A DNA stretch of 19,075 nt from an uncultured Bacilli bacterium (GCA_944363865.1 CALVVN010000047.1:1-19075); one strand, 5' to 3'; shown: positions 6,668 through 14,884, numbered from the stretch's first letter. Notes: generated from the sequence alone by a model not told the origin. Numbers and translations: made by a program.

Positions 6668-6820
6668 ATGGAAAAAGTTTTAAATAATTATAAAGGAGTT
6701 ATCTTATTTTATGTATTTATTGTTTTAATATCCTTACTTATAACGTTTAGAGTTGATGATATTAATTCTCAAGCTAATGCAGTTGACAGTGGTAAAACTG
6801 TAGAAAGTTATTATGCATAA
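6668..6820 (+). CDS. Small single-pass membrane protein divergent from lexA (possible SOS division inhibitor)
   Basis: A 50-residue ORF that begins with ATG after AAGAAGGG at a good distance. It has a short basic cytosolic start (MEKVLNNYKG), one membrane segment (about residues 11-27, VILFYVFIVLISLLITF), and a 23-residue polar outer tail starting RVDDINSQ. It is transcribed divergently from lexA from a promoter carrying a CGAAC element. In B. subtilis the gene in this position is yneA, an SOS-induced inhibitor of division with an N-terminal TM and a LysM domain; other bacteria use very small TM inhibitors such as SidA. This protein has no LysM domain. I propose an analogous role by position, size and topology only; no family was recognised. 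Confidence 0.68.
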   Translation: MEKVLNNYKGVILFYVFIVLISLLITFRVDDINSQANAVDSGKTVESYYA

Positions 6821-6963
6821 AAACTATAATTTGAATATTATTTTTAGTTAGTATATATTAATACTGTGAAATAAAAATTTTATTTTTATATAATAAAATT
6901 TAAAAGTAAAATAAGCGTTTAGAATTTATAAAATTAAAAATCCGCTACATATGACAAAAATTA

Positions 6964-6992
6964 TTATAATTTTATATTATACGTGCTATAAT
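6964..6992 (+). promoter_or_regulatory. Extended -10 promoter for murG-divIB
   Basis: An extended -10 TGC-TATAAT (6984-6992) stands 17 bases from a weak TTATAA (6964-6969). The murG ATG follows 19 bases after the -10, so the leader is very short and the Shine-Dalgarno (AGGATGTGAT) begins near the predicted transcription start. The preceding 6821-6960 stretch contains no gene: it is very AT-rich, with an A/T-only inverted repeat (6875-6884 with 6892-6901) that lacks a terminator-like T-run. Confidence 0.6.
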
Positions 6993-7011
6993 TAATATAG
7001 GATGTGATCAC

Positions 7012-8079
7012 ATGCGAATAATAATTACTGCTGGTGGTACAGGAGGACATATATATCCAGCGTTAGCAGTTTTAGAAACAATTAAAGAAGATAAAGAAAA
7101 CACATTTTTATATATTGGATCAAAAGACAGGATGGAAAATGAATTAATTCCTTCTTTAAACATACCTTATGAAAGTTTAGAAATATATGGATTGAGTAAA
7201 AATATATCTAAAAATATCAAGAACATAAAATGTATATTAAAATCAATTAAAAAAGCAAAAAGAATTATAAAAGAATTTAAACCTGATGCAGTTATAGCAT
7301 TTGGCGGTTATGTTACACTACCTGTTATACTAGCAGCAAAAAAATTAAATGTCAAAACATATTTACATGAACAAAACTATATACCCGGAAAAGTAAATAA
7401 ATACTTATCAAGATATGCGACTGCAATATTCACCTCATTTGAAGAAACTAGGAAATATTTTAAAAATAAAAATATAATTTACACTGGTAACCCATGCGGA
7501 GAAAGAGCAAAAAATATAAAAGCAATAGATAAAGAAAAATTAGGTTTTACAAAAAGTAAGAAACTAATTTTAATAGTAATGGGAAGTATGGGTAGTAGTG
7601 TAGTAAACGATAAACTAATTAATTTTTTACAAACATACGAAGACCCAGATAAAGAAATACTATTTATAACAGGAAAAAAATTGTATGAAAACTTTAACAA
7701 AATAAAAGTGCCTAAAAGCACTATAATAAAACCATATGTAGATAATTTACCTGGCTTAATGAAACAAGCTGATTTAATTATTTCTAGAGCCGGCGCGTCT
7801 ACAATTAGCGAAATACTAGCATTAGATATTCCTTCAATACTGATACCAAGTCCATATGTAGCTAATAACCATCAATATTATAATGCACTAGATTTACAAA
7901 AACGTGGAGTTTCCCTTATGTTAGAACAGGATAAACTAGATGCTGATACTTTAAAAAAATATATAAAAAGCATTTTAGATGATAAAAAAACATACATAGA
8001 TTATAAAAACAAATTAAAAAACATTACAAAGTTAGACTCATCGACAAAAATATATAAATATATAAAAAATAACAAGTAA
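7012..8079 (+). CDS. murG: MurG, lipid II-forming GlcNAc transferase
   Basis: A peripheral-membrane GT28 enzyme that adds GlcNAc from UDP-GlcNAc to lipid I, giving lipid II. At 355 aa it has the usual length. N-terminal domain: GGTGGHIYPA at residues 8-17, FGGYVTLPV, and LHEQNYIPGKVNK, the acceptor-side motifs. C-terminal domain: SRAGASTISEILAL and IPSPYVANNHQYYNA, the UDP-GlcNAc-binding region. It sits just ahead of divIB, a piece of the division and cell-wall (dcw) cluster. Codon use is heavy in ATA (Ile) and A-rich compared with genes before 6 kb, which prefer ATT. Confidence 0.97.
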   Translation: MRIIITAGGTGGHIYPALAVLETIKEDKENTFLYIGSKDRMENELIPSLNIPYESLEIYGLSKNISKNIKNIKCILKSIKKAKRIIKEFKPDAVIAFGGYVTLPVILAAKKLNVKTYLHEQNYIPGKVNKYLSRYATAIFTSFEETRKYFKNKNIIYTGNPCGERAKNIKAIDKEKLGFTKSKKLILIVMGSMGSSVVNDKLINFLQTYEDPDKEILFITGKKLYENFNKIKVPKSTIIKPYVDNLPGLMKQADLIISRAGASTISEILALDIPSILIPSPYVANNHQYYNALDLQKRGVSLMLEQDKLDADTLKKYIKSILDDKKTYIDYKNKLKNITKLDSSTKIYKYIKNNK

Positions 8080-8088
8080 GGTGACGTA

Positions 8089-8769
8089 ATGACAAAAAAA
8101 GTAAAAAGGAGAAAGTTTAGTTTTAAAAAGTTTAGTATTTTTATACTTTTTTTACTAGTGTTAATAAGTAGTATATACTATGTATCCAATATACCAATAA
8201 AAAACATAGTAATAAAAGGAACATATTATTTGACAGATGAACAAATAATAGAAACTGCGAAGTTAGAAAATTACCCTTCATTTATAAAAACAAGCAAAAG
8301 TACTATACAAAAAAGATTAGAAGACATTGAAATAGTAAAAGATGTAAGCATATCAAAAAAATGGGGAAGTATAGTAGAAATAAATGTAACGGAGAAAAAA
8401 GTATTATTTATTGAAAGAAGTACTGGAAAATATATTTTAGAAGATGGAAGCGAAGAAGACTTAACATATCAAATCAATGGAACTGCAACACTTATAAACT
8501 ATGTTGTTGATGATGTTAAAAATAAGTTAATAGAAAAACTAAGTGAAGTAGATTATGAAGTATTAACAAAAATAAGTGAAATTGAATACAGTCCAACAAC
8601 CTATGATGAAGAACGTTTCATATTATACATGAATGATAATAACACAGTGTACATAACGCTCAATAAAATTGATGAGTTTAAAAAATACATTGAAATAAAA
8701 AAACAACTAGAAGGGAAAAAAGGTATACTTTACCTTGACAGTGGTAATTACTTTGAAATAAAAGAATAA
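8089..8769 (+). CDS. divIB: Cell-division protein DivIB/FtsQ
   Basis: A 226-aa divisome protein with bitopic topology: a basic cytosolic N-terminus (KKVKRRKFSFKKF), one membrane segment (about residues 16-33), and an extracytoplasmic POTRA domain (IKNIVIKGTYYLTDEQI...VKDVSISKKWGSIVEINVTEKK) followed by the beta domain. DivIB partners DivIC and FtsL to control septal peptidoglycan synthesis. AAGGTGA precedes the ATG by a few bases, and only nine bases separate it from murG, so the two are cotranscribed. It is slightly shorter than the B. subtilis protein and lacks an extended C-terminal tail. The symbol ftsQ would be equally acceptable. Confidence 0.9.
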   Translation: MTKKVKRRKFSFKKFSIFILFLLVLISSIYYVSNIPIKNIVIKGTYYLTDEQIIETAKLENYPSFIKTSKSTIQKRLEDIEIVKDVSISKKWGSIVEINVTEKKVLFIERSTGKYILEDGSEEDLTYQINGTATLINYVVDDVKNKLIEKLSEVDYEVLTKISEIEYSPTTYDEERFILYMNDNNTVYITLNKIDEFKKYIEIKKQLEGKKGILYLDSGNYFEIKE

Positions 8770-8794
8770 AAGTTTTGTGAAAATCATATTATTT

Positions 8795-8824
8795 TTTACT
8801 AACTTTTGTTTTATTTGCTATAAT
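8795..8824 (+). promoter_or_regulatory. Extended -10 promoter before the zinc-ribbon gene
   Basis: TTTACT (8795-8800), 18 bases, then an extended -10 TGC-TATAAT (8816-8824). The AAGGATG ribosome binding site begins about ten bases later. This is the likely promoter of the zinc-ribbon/ABC-exporter operon and lies entirely after divIB. Confidence 0.6.
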
Positions 8825-8845
8825 GTTTATGTAAAGGATGATTAT

Positions 8846-9256
8846 ATGATAGAAAAAATACGAAAGTTTATGTATAAAAGAAATGGTATCGATGATCTAT
8901 TTTATTTTATGTTTATACTATATTTTATAATTTATATAGTTAATTTATTTTTAAAAAGTTTAATTATAGATATCATAGGCATAATAATTTTTATTATAAT
9001 GTTCTATAGATATTTATCAAAAGATATTTCTAAAAGAAAAAAAGAAAATGATAAATATTTAAAGTTAAAAAACAAAATAATAAATTATTCTAAGTCTAAT
9101 TCTATATATAAAAAATGTAGAAAATGCAAAACAGTTTTAAAATTACCTCTACCATATAAAAGAGGAATAAATCATGCAAAATGTCCTACGTGTGGGTGTA
9201 TGGTAACTATTTTTACTTTAAAACGTCAAAAAATAGAAGTAATTAGAAAGAAGTGA
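8846..9256 (+). CDS. Membrane protein with C-terminal zinc ribbon
   Basis: A 136-aa protein with two predicted membrane segments (about residues 17-37 and 38-54), a basic linker (SKRKKENDKYLKLK), and a C-terminal four-cysteine zinc ribbon: CRKC at 91-94 and CPTC at 113-116. The ribbon faces the cytosol if the protein has the usual two-pass, basic-inside topology. The ATG at 8846 follows AAGGATG; an upstream in-frame ATG at 8777 would run through the promoter and is unlikely. It lies four bases before the first ABC subunit, so the two are probably cotranscribed. The function is not recognised; a regulatory or assembly role is possible. Confidence 0.8.
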   Translation: MIEKIRKFMYKRNGIDDLFYFMFILYFIIYIVNLFLKSLIIDIIGIIIFIIMFYRYLSKDISKRKKENDKYLKLKNKIINYSKSNSIYKKCRKCKTVLKLPLPYKRGINHAKCPTCGCMVTIFTLKRQKIEVIRKK

Positions 9257-9260
9257 TATC

Positions 9261-11018
9261 ATGTTAAAGTTGCTAAAAAAACTAACAACATTTGAATGGA
9301 TAATGATAGCAATTAGTGTTGTACTTATAATATTACAAGTATGGCTTGATTTAAAAATGCCTGATTATATGTCAAACATAACAGTTTTAGTACAAACACC
9401 TGATTCAGAAATTAGTGAAATATTAATAAATGGTGGATACATGTTATTATGTGCATTAGGCAGTTTAGTATTTTCAATTATAGTGGGATACCTTGCAGCT
9501 ACAATTTCTGCGAGTTTAGCAAGGATATTAAGAAAAAGTTTATTTAATAAAGTGGAAAACATGTCTATGGATGACATAAAAAAGTTTAAAACAAGCAGTT
9601 TAATAACTAGAACTACTAACGATGTTACACAAGTTCAAATGTTTATTTCGCTTGGGCTACAACTTTTAATAAAAGCACCTATAACAGCCATCTGGGCAGT
9701 TAGCAAGATATTAAATAAAAACTGGGAGTGGAGTTTACTAACTGGTGTTGCAGTTTTAATATTGCTATTTACAATAGGAGTTTTAATTATAGTAGTTATG
9801 CCTAAGTTCAAAAAAGTACAATTACTTATAGATAATATGAATGGCGTTATGAGAGAAAACTTGACTGGTATAAGAGTCGTCCGTGCATTCAATGCAGAAA
9901 AGTATCAAGAAAATAAGTTTGCAGAAGTAAATAATAGTTTAACTAAATTACAACTATTTAATCAAAAGACTTTTGGAATCCTATCACCTGTAATGTATTT
10001 AATAATGTACTGTTTAACTTTAGGTATATATATGGTTGGTGCTAGATTAATTGATGCAGCAAATATGGGAGAAAAAATTGCATTATTTGGAGAAATGGTT
10101 GTCTTTTCATCATATGCAATGCAAGTAATAATGTCATTTTTAATGCTAGCAATGATATTTATGCTATTACCTAGAGCAGAAGTATCAGCTGGAAGAATTA
10201 ACGAAATATTAGATGTAAAAATTAAAATAAAAGATGGAAAAGTAAAAATGGGTAAAAGTGGAGTTCAAGGTAAAGTAGAATTTAAAAATGTTAATTTCAA
10301 ATATCCTAATGCAGAAGAATATGTTCTTAAAAACATTTCATTTGTTGCTAATGCCGGTGAAACGGTAGCATTCATAGGCTTAACTGGAAGTGGAAAAAGT
10401 ACTTTAATAAATCTTGTTCCTAGATTTTATGATGTCACTGAAGGAGAAGTTTTAGTAAATGATGTAAACGTAAAAGATTATGAACAAGAATCGCTACATA
10501 ATTTAATTGGATATGTGCCACAAAAAGCAGTAATATTTAAAGGAACAATAAAATCCAATGTAGCTTATGGAGAAGATGGAAAAGGTAAAAAGTCAGAAGG
10601 CAAAATAAAAGAAGCAATAAAAGTTGCACAAGCAAAAGATTTTGTTTTAAAAATGCCAAAAAAATATGACACACAGATATCACAAGGTGGAACAAATATA
10701 AGTGGTGGACAAAAACAAAGATTGTCCATAGCAAGAGCTATAGCGAGAGACCCAGAGATATATATATTTGATGATACATTCTCAGCACTTGATTTTAAAA
10801 CTGATGCAAAACTGAGAAAAGAATTAAAAGAATATACTAAAAATGCGACCACTTTAATAGTCGCTCAAAGAATAGGAACAATAATGCACGCTGATAAAAT
10901 AATAGTATTAGAAAACGGAAAGTGTGTTGGAATGGGTAGTCATAAAGAATTGTTAGAAAACTGCGAAGTGTATAAACAAATTGCACTATCACAATTATCG
11001 GAAGGTGAATTACAATGA
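9261..11018 (+). CDS. ABC exporter half-transporter, degenerate-site subunit
   Basis: A 585-aa type IV (MDR-like) half transporter with an N-terminal six-TM domain (~10-310) and a C-terminal ATPase. Walker A GLTGSGKST lies at 373-381 and the signature ISGGQKQR at 480-487. Walker B ends FDD (503-505), so the catalytic Glu is Asp, and the H-loop His is Gln (VAQR, Gln536). This pair of changes marks the subunit that supplies the non-hydrolysing site in heterodimeric exporters such as TM287/288, BmrCD and LmrCD; its signature is canonical and serves the partner's active site. The next gene overlaps by ATGA and supplies the complementary subunit. Substrate unknown; drug or lipid export is typical of the family. 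Confidence 0.92.
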   Translation: MLKLLKKLTTFEWIMIAISVVLIILQVWLDLKMPDYMSNITVLVQTPDSEISEILINGGYMLLCALGSLVFSIIVGYLAATISASLARILRKSLFNKVENMSMDDIKKFKTSSLITRTTNDVTQVQMFISLGLQLLIKAPITAIWAVSKILNKNWEWSLLTGVAVLILLFTIGVLIIVVMPKFKKVQLLIDNMNGVMRENLTGIRVVRAFNAEKYQENKFAEVNNSLTKLQLFNQKTFGILSPVMYLIMYCLTLGIYMVGARLIDAANMGEKIALFGEMVVFSSYAMQVIMSFLMLAMIFMLLPRAEVSAGRINEILDVKIKIKDGKVKMGKSGVQGKVEFKNVNFKYPNAEEYVLKNISFVANAGETVAFIGLTGSGKSTLINLVPRFYDVTEGEVLVNDVNVKDYEQESLHNLIGYVPQKAVIFKGTIKSNVAYGEDGKGKKSEGKIKEAIKVAQAKDFVLKMPKKYDTQISQGGTNISGGQKQRLSIARAIARDPEIYIFDDTFSALDFKTDAKLRKELKEYTKNATTLIVAQRIGTIMHADKIIVLENGKCVGMGSHKELLENCEVYKQIALSQLSEGELQ

Positions 11019-13300
11019 ATGGAAGACCAGAAATGAGTGCAAACAATGATAAGGCCAAAAACTTTAAAATCACTATGATAAGATTGATTAAAGAATTAAG
11101 AGGTTATAGAACACTCGTTATTTTCTCAATAATCTTAGCTGTTTTAGGATCTGTCCTATCTATAATTGCCCCAAACAAATTATCTGATTTAACAAACGAA
11201 ATACAAAGTGGGCTTCAAATTAATAATACAAACCTAGAATTGCTTAATAATCATATAAAAGAACAAACTGAACCAGAGACTCTTTATCAAAAATTAAACG
11301 ATATAATAAATGTTAGGGTTAGCAGCAAAACTATTAATTTAATAAATAATTCTAATGAAATAAGCCAAACAGAAAAAGAAGAATTTAATAATCTTATTAA
11401 TGACAGAACAAATCTAGAAAATATAAAATCATTATCAAATAACATCTTAAACTTAATTTTGTATGATTCAGAATATAAAAATCAGTTGATTACAAAAGAA
11501 GACAAAATTGAATTTTTAAATAATTTAGAAAATATAAATAATTACCCAAATAGTATTAAAAACATAATTTTTGAACCAATAACAATTGATGAAGTGATAA
11601 TTAATTCAAACGATTTAGTAACCTATTTAACTGCACTTCAAAGTATAAGTGATAGTAACGAACTGATTATAAAATTATCAAGTATGCCAAAAAGCATATC
11701 AAATGTTTTAAGTAGTGATATGAATTGGGAACAAATAAAATTAATATGCATATATCTTTTCGGATTATATATTTTCAGTGCAACGTTCACATATTTAGAA
11801 TCCATTTCAATGACAGACGTTGCAAACAAGTTTGCTAGAAGATTAAGACAAAATATAAGTATAAAAATAAATAAATTACCACTAAAGTTTTTTGATAAGC
11901 ATAGAATAGGAGATACTTTATCAAGAGTTACAAATGACATTGATATGATTGCACAATCTTTAAATAACTCATTAGCGACATTAGTGAGTTCATTAACTCT
12001 TTTTATAGGTACTATAATAATGATGTTTGTAACTAATTATTTGATGGCTCTTACCGCCATAATTTCAAGTTTAATAGGATTTGCATTAATGTTTCTAGTT
12101 TTAAAAAAATCACAAAAATATTTTGTTTTAAGACAAGTTGAAATAGGAAACTTAAATGCACATATAGAAGAAATATATTCTAGTATAAATGTTGTAAAAG
12201 CATATAACGGTCAAAAAGAAGCGAATTATAAGTTTGAGCAACTAAACAAAAAAGTTTATGATTGTAATAGAAAAGGTCAATTTTTATCAGGAATAATGAT
12301 GCCAATAATGCATTTTATCGGAAACTTCGGTTATGTAGCAGTTTGCATAGTCGGGGCACTTTTAACATCAAATGGCTCAATCTCTTTTGGTGTAATAGTA
12401 GCATTTATAATGTATGTAAGACTATTTACATCTCCATTATCACAAATTGCACAGGCAATGACTTCTATACAAAGTACTGCTGCTGCCAGTGAAAGAGTAT
12501 TTGAATTTCTTGATGAAGAAGAGATGGATGATGAAAGCCACATAGTAAAAAAACTATCTAAAAATGAAGCAAAAGGAAAGATTGAATTTAAAAACATAAC
12601 ATTTAAATATGATGGAAACGAAAAACCAACTATATATAACTTTAGTGCGACAGCTCTTCCTGGTCAAAAAATCGCAATAGTTGGACCTACAGGTGCGGGA
12701 AAGACAACAATGGTTAATTTACTGATGAAGTTTTATGATATAACTGATGGAGATATACTTATTGATGGCGTTTCAACCAAAGAAATAACTAGAGAAAACG
12801 TACATGATTTATTCACAATGGTTTTACAAGATACTTGGATATTTAATGGAACAATTAAAGAGAACATAGTTTTCAACAAGAAAAATGTTAAACAAAAAGA
12901 CATAGAAAAAGTATGTAAAAAAGTTGGAATAGATCATTTAATAAAGACAATGCCAAAAGGTTATGATACAATAATAACTGATGATGATAGCGTTTCTGCA
13001 GGAGAAAGGCAACTTATAACAATAGCTAGAGGAATGATAGATAACGCACCATTTTTAATACTAGATGAGGCTACTAGTAACGTTGATACAAGAACAGAAG
13101 AACTTGTACAAGAAGCGATGGATAAACTAACAGAGAACAAGACTAGTTTTATAATAGCTCATAGACTTTCAACTATAAAAAATGCAGATTTAATTCTTGT
13201 AATAAAAGACGGAAACATAATCGAGCAGGGAACACACAACGAATTATTAGAAAAAAAAGGGTTTTACTTTGAGTTATATAATGCACAATTTGAAAAATAA
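11015..13300 (+). CDS. ABC exporter half-transporter, catalytic subunit with large extracytoplasmic insert
   Basis: A 761-aa partner of the preceding gene. The ATPase has Walker A GPTGAGKTT (557-565), a Walker B/D-loop LILDEATSNVD with catalytic Glu685, and H-loop His716 (IIAHRLST), so this is the hydrolysing Walker site. Its signature is altered to VSAGERQ (660-666), again the pattern of heterodimeric exporters. Between the first TM (~33-52) and the second (~240-260) lies about 180 residues of Asn/Ile/Glu-rich, mainly helical sequence that must face outside. Homodimeric exporters lack this. Translation starts at an ATG overlapping the previous stop, with AAGGTGA upstream. The insert may bind substrate or an accessory factor. 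Confidence 0.92.
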   Translation: MNGRPEMSANNDKAKNFKITMIRLIKELRGYRTLVIFSIILAVLGSVLSIIAPNKLSDLTNEIQSGLQINNTNLELLNNHIKEQTEPETLYQKLNDIINVRVSSKTINLINNSNEISQTEKEEFNNLINDRTNLENIKSLSNNILNLILYDSEYKNQLITKEDKIEFLNNLENINNYPNSIKNIIFEPITIDEVIINSNDLVTYLTALQSISDSNELIIKLSSMPKSISNVLSSDMNWEQIKLICIYLFGLYIFSATFTYLESISMTDVANKFARRLRQNISIKINKLPLKFFDKHRIGDTLSRVTNDIDMIAQSLNNSLATLVSSLTLFIGTIIMMFVTNYLMALTAIISSLIGFALMFLVLKKSQKYFVLRQVEIGNLNAHIEEIYSSINVVKAYNGQKEANYKFEQLNKKVYDCNRKGQFLSGIMMPIMHFIGNFGYVAVCIVGALLTSNGSISFGVIVAFIMYVRLFTSPLSQIAQAMTSIQSTAAASERVFEFLDEEEMDDESHIVKKLSKNEAKGKIEFKNITFKYDGNEKPTIYNFSATALPGQKIAIVGPTGAGKTTMVNLLMKFYDITDGDILIDGVSTKEITRENVHDLFTMVLQDTWIFNGTIKENIVFNKKNVKQKDIEKVCKKVGIDHLIKTMPKGYDTIITDDDSVSAGERQLITIARGMIDNAPFLILDEATSNVDTRTEELVQEAMDKLTENKTSFIIAHRLSTIKNADLILVIKDGNIIEQGTHNELLEKKGFYFELYNAQFEK

Positions 13301-13309
13301 GAGGTATTT

Positions 13310-14068
13310 ATGAAAATTAAAAGAGAAAAACTAACAAAATCTAAAAAACTATTCTTATTATTAAGATTTATTGTATTTTTAGTATTAATAAGAAACATTT
13401 TTGTTGGGAATTATGAAAATGTATTTGTATGTATTTTAACACTAATATTATTTTTTATTCCAACTATCATAGAAAGACAATTTAAATTAGAAATTCCAGA
13501 TGAATTAGAAATGATAATATTGATATTTATTTTTAGTGCTGAAATATTAGGTGAGCTAAATTCATTTTATACAAGAATTCCTGGATGGGATACAATGTTA
13601 CATACAATAAATGGATTTATAATGGGCGCGATTGGTCTTTCACTAATAGACTTATTAAATAAAAATAAAAATATAAATATCAAATTAACTCCAATATTTG
13701 TAGCAATAGTTTCGTTTTGTTTTTCAATGACAATAGGAATTCTATGGGAGTTTTTTGAATTTGGTATGGATATGACATTTAACACTGATATGCAAAAAGA
13801 TTACATAGTAAATGAAATAAATTCGGTTAAGTTTGATGAAGATAATTTGAATAAAGTACATAGTATAAAAATAGAAAGTTTAAATGTAAATGGAGAAGAC
13901 TGGATAAGCAAATACGGTGGCTATATTGACATTGGAATAATAGATACAATGAAAGATTTATTTGTAAACTTTATAGGAGCATTAACGTTTTCAGTAATAG
14001 GTTATTTTTATAGCAAAAATGGAAGCACAGATAAAATAAAAAAAATAATGATAGTTTCTAATAATTGA
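13310..14068 (+). CDS. Polytopic membrane protein resembling YjdF/DUF2238
   Basis: A 252-aa membrane protein with an estimated six hydrophobic segments. Motifs that resemble the YjdF (DUF2238) family are WDTMLHTINGFIMGAIG (about residues 93-109), GILWEFFEFGMDMTF, and a later DIGIIDTMKDLFVNFIGA, giving conserved Asp/His/Glu residues near membrane ends. A soluble stretch of about 55 residues (KDYIVNEINSVKFDED onwards) lies between the last two groups. The family has no settled function. It starts ten bases after the ABC subunit, with AGAGG upstream, and so belongs to the same operon. Its TGA stop lies inside the -35 element of the next promoter. Family assignment is from memory of motifs and is moderate. 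Confidence 0.72.
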   Translation: MKIKREKLTKSKKLFLLLRFIVFLVLIRNIFVGNYENVFVCILTLILFFIPTIIERQFKLEIPDELEMIILIFIFSAEILGELNSFYTRIPGWDTMLHTINGFIMGAIGLSLIDLLNKNKNINIKLTPIFVAIVSFCFSMTIGILWEFFEFGMDMTFNTDMQKDYIVNEINSVKFDEDNLNKVHSIKIESLNVNGEDWISKYGGYIDIGIIDTMKDLFVNFIGALTFSVIGYFYSKNGSTDKIKKIMIVSNN

Positions 14069-14093
14069 CACAAATAACTATACCGTTTATAAT
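14065..14093 (+). promoter_or_regulatory. Perfect-consensus sigma-A promoter
   Basis: TTGACA (14065-14070), exactly 17 bases, then TATAAT (14088-14093): a full match to consensus and the strongest promoter visible in the window. It drives the 39-codon ORF and the 219-aa gene. The -35 overlaps the stop codon of the upstream membrane-protein gene. Confidence 0.85.
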
Positions 14094-14121
14094 TTTATTA
14101 AAAAAACGAAGGGAGATTTCA

Positions 14122-14241
14122 ATGGTAAAGTTAAAAAATAATTTTACGGAAGAGATAATTGACACTTGTATTATAGGCAGTAAATTGCTAGAATTAATCA
14201 GAAAATTGTTGATGGAGGTAAAAAATGTACGGGAAAAATAA
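14122..14241 (+). CDS. Small ORF, 39 aa, under a consensus promoter
   Basis: An ATG ORF with a good ribosome binding site (GGGAG at 14111-14115, spacing about six). The product is a charged amphipathic-helix-like peptide: MVKLKNNFTEEIID, a short hydrophobic centre with one Cys, then KLLELIRKLLMEVKN. It begins about 28 bases after a perfect promoter and its last 17 bases overlap the start of the 219-aa gene, whose GGAGG lies inside it. It may be a real peptide or a leader that couples translation to the next gene. No family recognised. Confidence 0.5.
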   Translation: MVKLKNNFTEEIIDTCIIGSKLLELIRKLLMEVKNVREK

Positions 14242-14884
14242 ATATTATATAATGTTAAAAAAATTGAATGCTACCAGACTAACAGCAGGGAAATTAGTTA
14301 TAAAACTTTTGTTATTAAAAAATAAGGTAAAAAAGGGAAAAATATCACAAGAGCAAGCAATGGCCGAAGCGGGAAATATAATGTCAGTTGCTTTAGAATT
14401 AATGAAAAAAACTGCGCACATTGTTTATGAAAATTGTAAGGACATGAAAAATATTGATGAGCAAGAGTTATCAAGATGTCTCCAAAAAAAAGGTATCAAT
14501 GAGGAAAAATTTTTAAGAAATCATTATGGAGCAAAAAAACATTCAGAACAACTGTTATTAATTTTAGCCTTACTTGATAGAGATTTTGATGAAACTTTAG
14601 ATGTTGAAAAACAAGAAATGTTATATAGTCAAATATTAAATCACGAATTAACTAATACAGATGATTCTTTTTATGAATTAAGTCCCGATACAAAAAACAT
14701 TATAACCTCGATTTTACGTGATGAAGATATTGAAGTAAATGGTTTGGGCGAAGAATATATTCAGTTACTTAAAAATTATCATAATAAATATATGGCCCAA
14801 TATATTTATCCAGAGGTTACTGATTATGATGTTCCAGATGAGTTAATAATTAAAGTATCTACTAAAACATTAAAAAAGATGTAG
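14225..14884 (+). CDS. Unrecognised 219-aa soluble helical protein
   Basis: A cytosolic-looking protein with no membrane segment or signal peptide, predicted to be mostly helical. The N-terminal third is strongly basic (KKLNATRLTAGKLVIKLLLLKNKVKKGK), while the middle and C-terminus are acidic (ALLDRDFDETLDVEKQEM, SILRDEDIEVNG). The repeated short helices around 60-130 include two Cys and a His-rich patch (RNHYGAKKHSEQ). GGAGG at 14215-14219 precedes the ATG. It is expressed from a consensus promoter together with a 39-codon ORF. I recognise no family; the basic head might bind nucleic acid, but that is a guess. Its last codons contain the hairpin of the convergent gene's terminator. Confidence 0.72.
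   Translation: MYGKNKYYIMLKKLNATRLTAGKLVIKLLLLKNKVKKGKISQEQAMAEAGNIMSVALELMKKTAHIVYENCKDMKNIDEQELSRCLQKKGINEEKFLRNHYGAKKHSEQLLLILALLDRDFDETLDVEKQEMLYSQILNHELTNTDDSFYELSPDTKNIITSILRDEDIEVNGLGEEYIQLLKNYHNKYMAQYIYPEVTDYDVPDELIIKVSTKTLKKM

Noticed and set aside
6821..6960. AT-only inverted repeat upstream of murG as riboswitch, RNA or terminator
   Set aside because: The stem is entirely A/T, no T-run follows, and no known RNA motif was seen; chance is likely at this composition.
10537..11073. Several overlapping - strand frames inside the ABC exporter genes
   Set aside because: They cover Walker and signature regions of the real genes in antisense and have no ribosome binding site.
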